Below are positions 61,542 through 64,000 of a stretch of DNA of 64,000 bases, piece by piece. The stretch's first letter is position 1. Each line of letters starts with the position of its first letter. Under the pieces are notes generated by a model, which ran no database searches, was not told the origin of the DNA, and saw only the letters and a list, made by a program, of their open reading frames with translations. The DNA is taken from positions 484,230-548,229 of the forward strand of contig JACKOF010000002.1 of assembly GCA_024234435.1 (NCBI GenBank). Reading direction: 5' to 3'. Made by a program: the position numbers and the translations under genes. This DNA is from Pseudomonadales bacterium. GTDB taxonomy: Bacteria; Pseudomonadota; Gammaproteobacteria; Pseudomonadales; Porticoccaceae.

Positions 61542-62609
61542 GTGACGAGTAAAGCGGTGGCTGACACGGAGATAACACCCCCGGTTCGAGTGGCAATCAA
61601 CGGCTACGGTCGTATTGGTCGTTCGGTGCTGCGTGCTCTATACGAATCCGGTGCCCGAGACCGGATTCAGGTGGTGGCTATCAACGAGCCCGCCGACTGT
61701 AAAACCATTGCACACCTGACCCGGTATGATTCCACTCACGGTCGTTTCCCCGGATCAGTCACTGTCGATAGCGATGTGCTAACAGTCAACGGTGATGCCA
61801 TTCAGGTTTTGCATTGCGAGCAGGTCAATGAGTTGCCTTGGGATGAACTGAAAGTTGATCTGGTGTTTGAGTGCAGTGGCAGTTTTGGCGACAGGGCGCA
61901 TGCCGAACAGCATATTGCCAGAGGCGCCCCCAGAGTTTTATTTTCCCAGCCGGCTGAAGCCGACGTAGATGCCACCATTGTCTATGGTATTAACCATCAG
62001 TTATTAACAGGCCGGGAGACCATTGTTTCCAATGCTTCCTGCTCGACTAATTGTGCAGTACCGGTGATCAGTGAGTTGCACCGTGCGTTCGGGATAGAAA
62101 GTGGCGTGATAACCACCATCCATTCGGCGATGAATGATCAGCCGGTGATCGATGCCTACCATCATACTGATTTGCGTAAAACCCGCGCGGCCATGCAATC
62201 CATTATTCCTGTGGATACCGAGCTGGCGAGGGGTATTGACCGGCTGCTGCCAGAGCTGAGAGGTTGTTTTGAAGCGCAGGCGATGCGGGTGCCCACGTTG
62301 AATGTTTCGGTAATTGATCTTTCCGTAGTGTTGCGCGAATCAGTTGACGTGGGCAAAGTGAATGCAGTGCTAAAACAGGCGGCAGAGAATCATTTGGCGG
62401 GGGTGCTGGATTATACCGAGGAGCCATTGGCTTCCTGTGATTATAATCACGATCCGCACAGTGGTATCGTCGATGCCAGTCAGACCCGGGTCGCCGGTGC
62501 GCAGGCTAGCGGCGGCAGGCTGGTGAAAGTGCTAATCTGGTTTGATAACGAGTGGGGTTATGCCAATCGTATGCTGGATGTGGCTCGGTACTGGATGCGA
62601 TGCCAGTAG
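61542..62609 (+). CDS. epd: Erythrose-4-phosphate dehydrogenase Epd (GapB type)
   Basis: NAD-dependent dehydrogenase (355 aa) that feeds pyridoxal phosphate synthesis from erythrose-4-phosphate. The Rossmann start is VAINGYGRIGRSVLRAL. The catalytic Cys167 is in SNASCSTNC, a variant of the usual ASCTTNC. HSAMNDQPVIDAYHHTDLRKTRAAMQSIIPVDT and WFDNEWGYANRMLD place it in the Epd branch rather than glycolytic GAPDH. The GTG start at 61542 follows tkt by 11 bases, with no strong ribosome-binding site. Epd branch is likely but not certain without a tree. Confidence 0.88.
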   Translation: MTSKAVADTEITPPVRVAINGYGRIGRSVLRALYESGARDRIQVVAINEPADCKTIAHLTRYDSTHGRFPGSVTVDSDVLTVNGDAIQVLHCEQVNELPWDELKVDLVFECSGSFGDRAHAEQHIARGAPRVLFSQPAEADVDATIVYGINHQLLTGRETIVSNASCSTNCAVPVISELHRAFGIESGVITTIHSAMNDQPVIDAYHHTDLRKTRAAMQSIIPVDTELARGIDRLLPELRGCFEAQAMRVPTLNVSVIDLSVVLRESVDVGKVNAVLKQAAENHLAGVLDYTEEPLASCDYNHDPHSGIVDASQTRVAGAQASGGRLVKVLIWFDNEWGYANRMLDVARYWMRCQ

Positions 62610-62643
62610 TAAAAATAGTTAAAAGAAGGAAGAGGATGTCATT

Positions 62644-63807
62644 ATGACCGTGATTAAAATGACGGATCTGGATTTAAGCGGCAAGCGGGTATTGATCCGT
62701 GAAGACCTGAATGTGCCGATCAAGGACGGCAAAGTGAGCAGTGATGCACGTATTCGCGCATCACTACCCACTATAGAGCAGGCGCTGGATAGCGGTGCAA
62801 AAGTGATTCTGATGTCACATCTTGGGCGGCCGACAGAAGGGCAGTTCGAGCAGGAATTTTCATTACAACCCGTAGCAGATTACCTGTCGGAACTGCTGGC
62901 CAGGCGAGTTGATCTGGTCAGTGACTGGCAAGATGGAATCGATCTGGAAAATGGCCAGGTGGTGCTGCTGGAAAACGTCCGTTTTAACCCGGGTGAAAAG
63001 AAAAATACCGATGCGCTGTCGCAGGCCTATGCAGCGCTCTGCGACATCTTCGTTATGGATGCTTTTGGCACAGCCCACCGGGCACAGGCTTCAACACACG
63101 GTGTAGCGAAATTTGCGCCAGTGGCTTGTGCTGGCCCATTGCTTGCCGGTGAGCTGGAAGCGCTGGATAAGGCGCTGGCCAACCCTGCGCGGCCTATGGT
63201 TGCCATTGTCGGTGGTTCGAAGGTGTCTACCAAACTGACAGTTCTGGAGACATTATCCGAAAAAGTGGATCAGTTGATTGTTGGCGGCGGCATTGCCAAC
63301 ACCTTTCTTGCTGCGTCCGGTATGCCGGTAGGCAAATCACTTTGTGAGGAAGAGCTGATTCCGGCCGCAAAAGCGCTAATGGCCAAAACGGATATCCCCG
63401 TGCCAACCGACGTTGTTACTGGTAAGGAGTTTTCGGAATCGGCGCCAGCAGTACTGAAAGCGGCCAGCGATGTAACGGCTGACGATATGATTTTTGATAT
63501 TGGCCCTGAAACTTCGGCAACGCTGACAGACATTCTGGCCACAGCCGGAACGATTTTGTGGAACGGGCCGGTGGGTGTATTTGAATTTGATCAGTTTGGT
63601 GGTGGCACCAAAGCGATTTCCGAGGCCATTGCTGCGTCCAGTGCTTTTTCGCTGGCGGGTGGTGGCGACACGCTGGCGGCTATCGACAAATATGGCATCG
63701 CTGATAAAGTGTCCTATATTTCCACTGGCGGTGGAGCATTTCTTGAGTATGTTGAAGGTAAGATACTGCCTGCGGTAGACATTCTTGAGCAGCGCGCCAG
63801 GGGTTAA
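62644..63807 (+). CDS. pgk: Phosphoglycerate kinase Pgk
   Basis: Glycolytic kinase (387 aa) converting 1,3-bisphosphoglycerate and ADP to 3-phosphoglycerate and ATP. The N-terminal substrate site is RVLIREDLNVPIKDGKV with LMSHLGRPTEG. VGGSKVSTKLTVL and GGGIANTFLAASG are mid-protein, and GGGDTLAAIDKYG and STGGGAFLEYVEG form the nucleotide side. Length matches bacterial Pgk. A GA-rich ribosome-binding site (GAAGAGGA) precedes the ATG. Confidence 0.97.
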   Translation: MTVIKMTDLDLSGKRVLIREDLNVPIKDGKVSSDARIRASLPTIEQALDSGAKVILMSHLGRPTEGQFEQEFSLQPVADYLSELLARRVDLVSDWQDGIDLENGQVVLLENVRFNPGEKKNTDALSQAYAALCDIFVMDAFGTAHRAQASTHGVAKFAPVACAGPLLAGELEALDKALANPARPMVAIVGGSKVSTKLTVLETLSEKVDQLIVGGGIANTFLAASGMPVGKSLCEEELIPAAKALMAKTDIPVPTDVVTGKEFSESAPAVLKAASDVTADDMIFDIGPETSATLTDILATAGTILWNGPVGVFEFDQFGGGTKAISEAIAASSAFSLAGGGDTLAAIDKYGIADKVSYISTGGGAFLEYVEGKILPAVDILEQRARG

Positions 63808-63912
63808 ATGCCGTCATTGTTCTGTCTCCTGATGGTGTTAAAAAACAAACGCTGATTTACGCCAGCAACAGATAAAACCGGTTAAGCAAATTTAAGATAA
63901 AGGGAAAGCAAC

Positions 63913-64000
63913 ATGGCTCTTATTACATTGCGACAATTATTGGATCACGCAGCAGAAAATGATTACGGCGTGCCCGCCTTTAACGTCAACAACCTTGAAC
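63913..64000 (+). CDS. fba: Class II fructose-bisphosphate aldolase, 5' end only
   Basis: The window ends 88 bases into this gene. The visible N terminus, MALITLRQLLDHAAENDYG then VPAFNVNNLE, is typical of class II FbaA of the Pseudomonas/Calvin-cycle type. AGGGAAAG precedes ATG 63913. It continues the tkt-epd-pgk run, 105 bases after pgk. The gene call rests on these 29 residues and gene order. Confidence 0.85.
   Translation, partial: MALITLRQLLDHAAENDYGVPAFNVNNLE

Noticed and set aside
1..64000. Mobile elements, phage genes, toxin-antitoxin or defence systems
   Set aside because: No transposase, integrase, terminal repeats, restriction or toxin-like genes were found; gene order is that of core chromosome throughout.

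Overview
The window looks like a chromosomal segment of a free-living, motile gammaproteobacterium, most plausibly a marine Cellvibrionales or Pseudomonas-related lineage. Gene content and order mix the Vibrio-type flagellar supercluster (flrC/fleR-fliE to fliA in one run) with Pseudomonas-type blocks: rdgB-metW-metX-proC-yggS-pilT-pilU, ruvX-yqgE-tonB-gshB-pilGHIJK-chpABC, and metK-sahR-tkt-epd-pgk-fba. Base composition is even and coding density is very high. No rRNA, tRNA, CRISPR array, insertion sequence, prophage or obvious island was seen. Species assignment is inference.

Region 1 (20-18993, + strand) is a near-complete flagellar basal-body, export and regulation cluster: fleR, fliEFGHIJ, fliK, fliLMNOPQR, flhB, flhA, flhF, fleN, fliA. 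Two 17-bp sites before fliK and fliL match the sigma-54 -24/-12 consensus with exact spacing. They are good candidate targets for the FleR activator encoded at the left edge. Region 2 (19063-25630) holds a small basic ORF after fliA where cheYZAB sits in relatives, then a leftward unit SPOR-pomA-pomB-pilZ (a PomAB-like, probably sodium-driven, stator plus a c-di-GMP receptor). It continues with a rightward pair, a second FliK-like protein and an FlhB C-domain-only protein (FlhX type), and a diguanylate cyclase.

Region 3 (25557-31101, - strand) is a housekeeping run: yggS, proC, yggT, yggU, metX, metW, a DUF4426 lipoprotein-like or secreted protein, and rdgB. Region 4 (31214-49965) is twitching motility. 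It contains the pilT/pilU retraction ATPases, a leftward gshB-tonB-yqgE-ruvX block, and the Pil-Chp chemosensory operon pilG-pilH-pilI-pilJ-pilK-chpA-chpB-chpC. ChpA carries 14 perfect 9-bp tandem repeats coding (Glu-Val-Gln)14, and PilJ has an unusually long acidic tail. The region ends with a GlxA-type AraC regulator.

Region 5 (50056-64000) is metabolic. A FabY-class ketosynthase lies divergent from the AraC regulator, with a perfect inverted repeat between them. The methyl-cycle operon sahR-metK-ahcY-metF-rsmE reads leftward, with a perfect 17-bp-arm palindrome touching the sahR start. A GNAT plus cupin pair follows, then the rightward tkt-epd-pgk-fba run, in which fba is cut by the window end.

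The main points for a second look are the chpA minisatellite, the PilJ tail, the sigma-54 pair, the FliK2/FlhX pair, the SahR palindrome, and the c-di-GMP genes embedded in the flagellar locus. I did not find a clearly undescribed multi-gene system; most of the window is recognisable core machinery.
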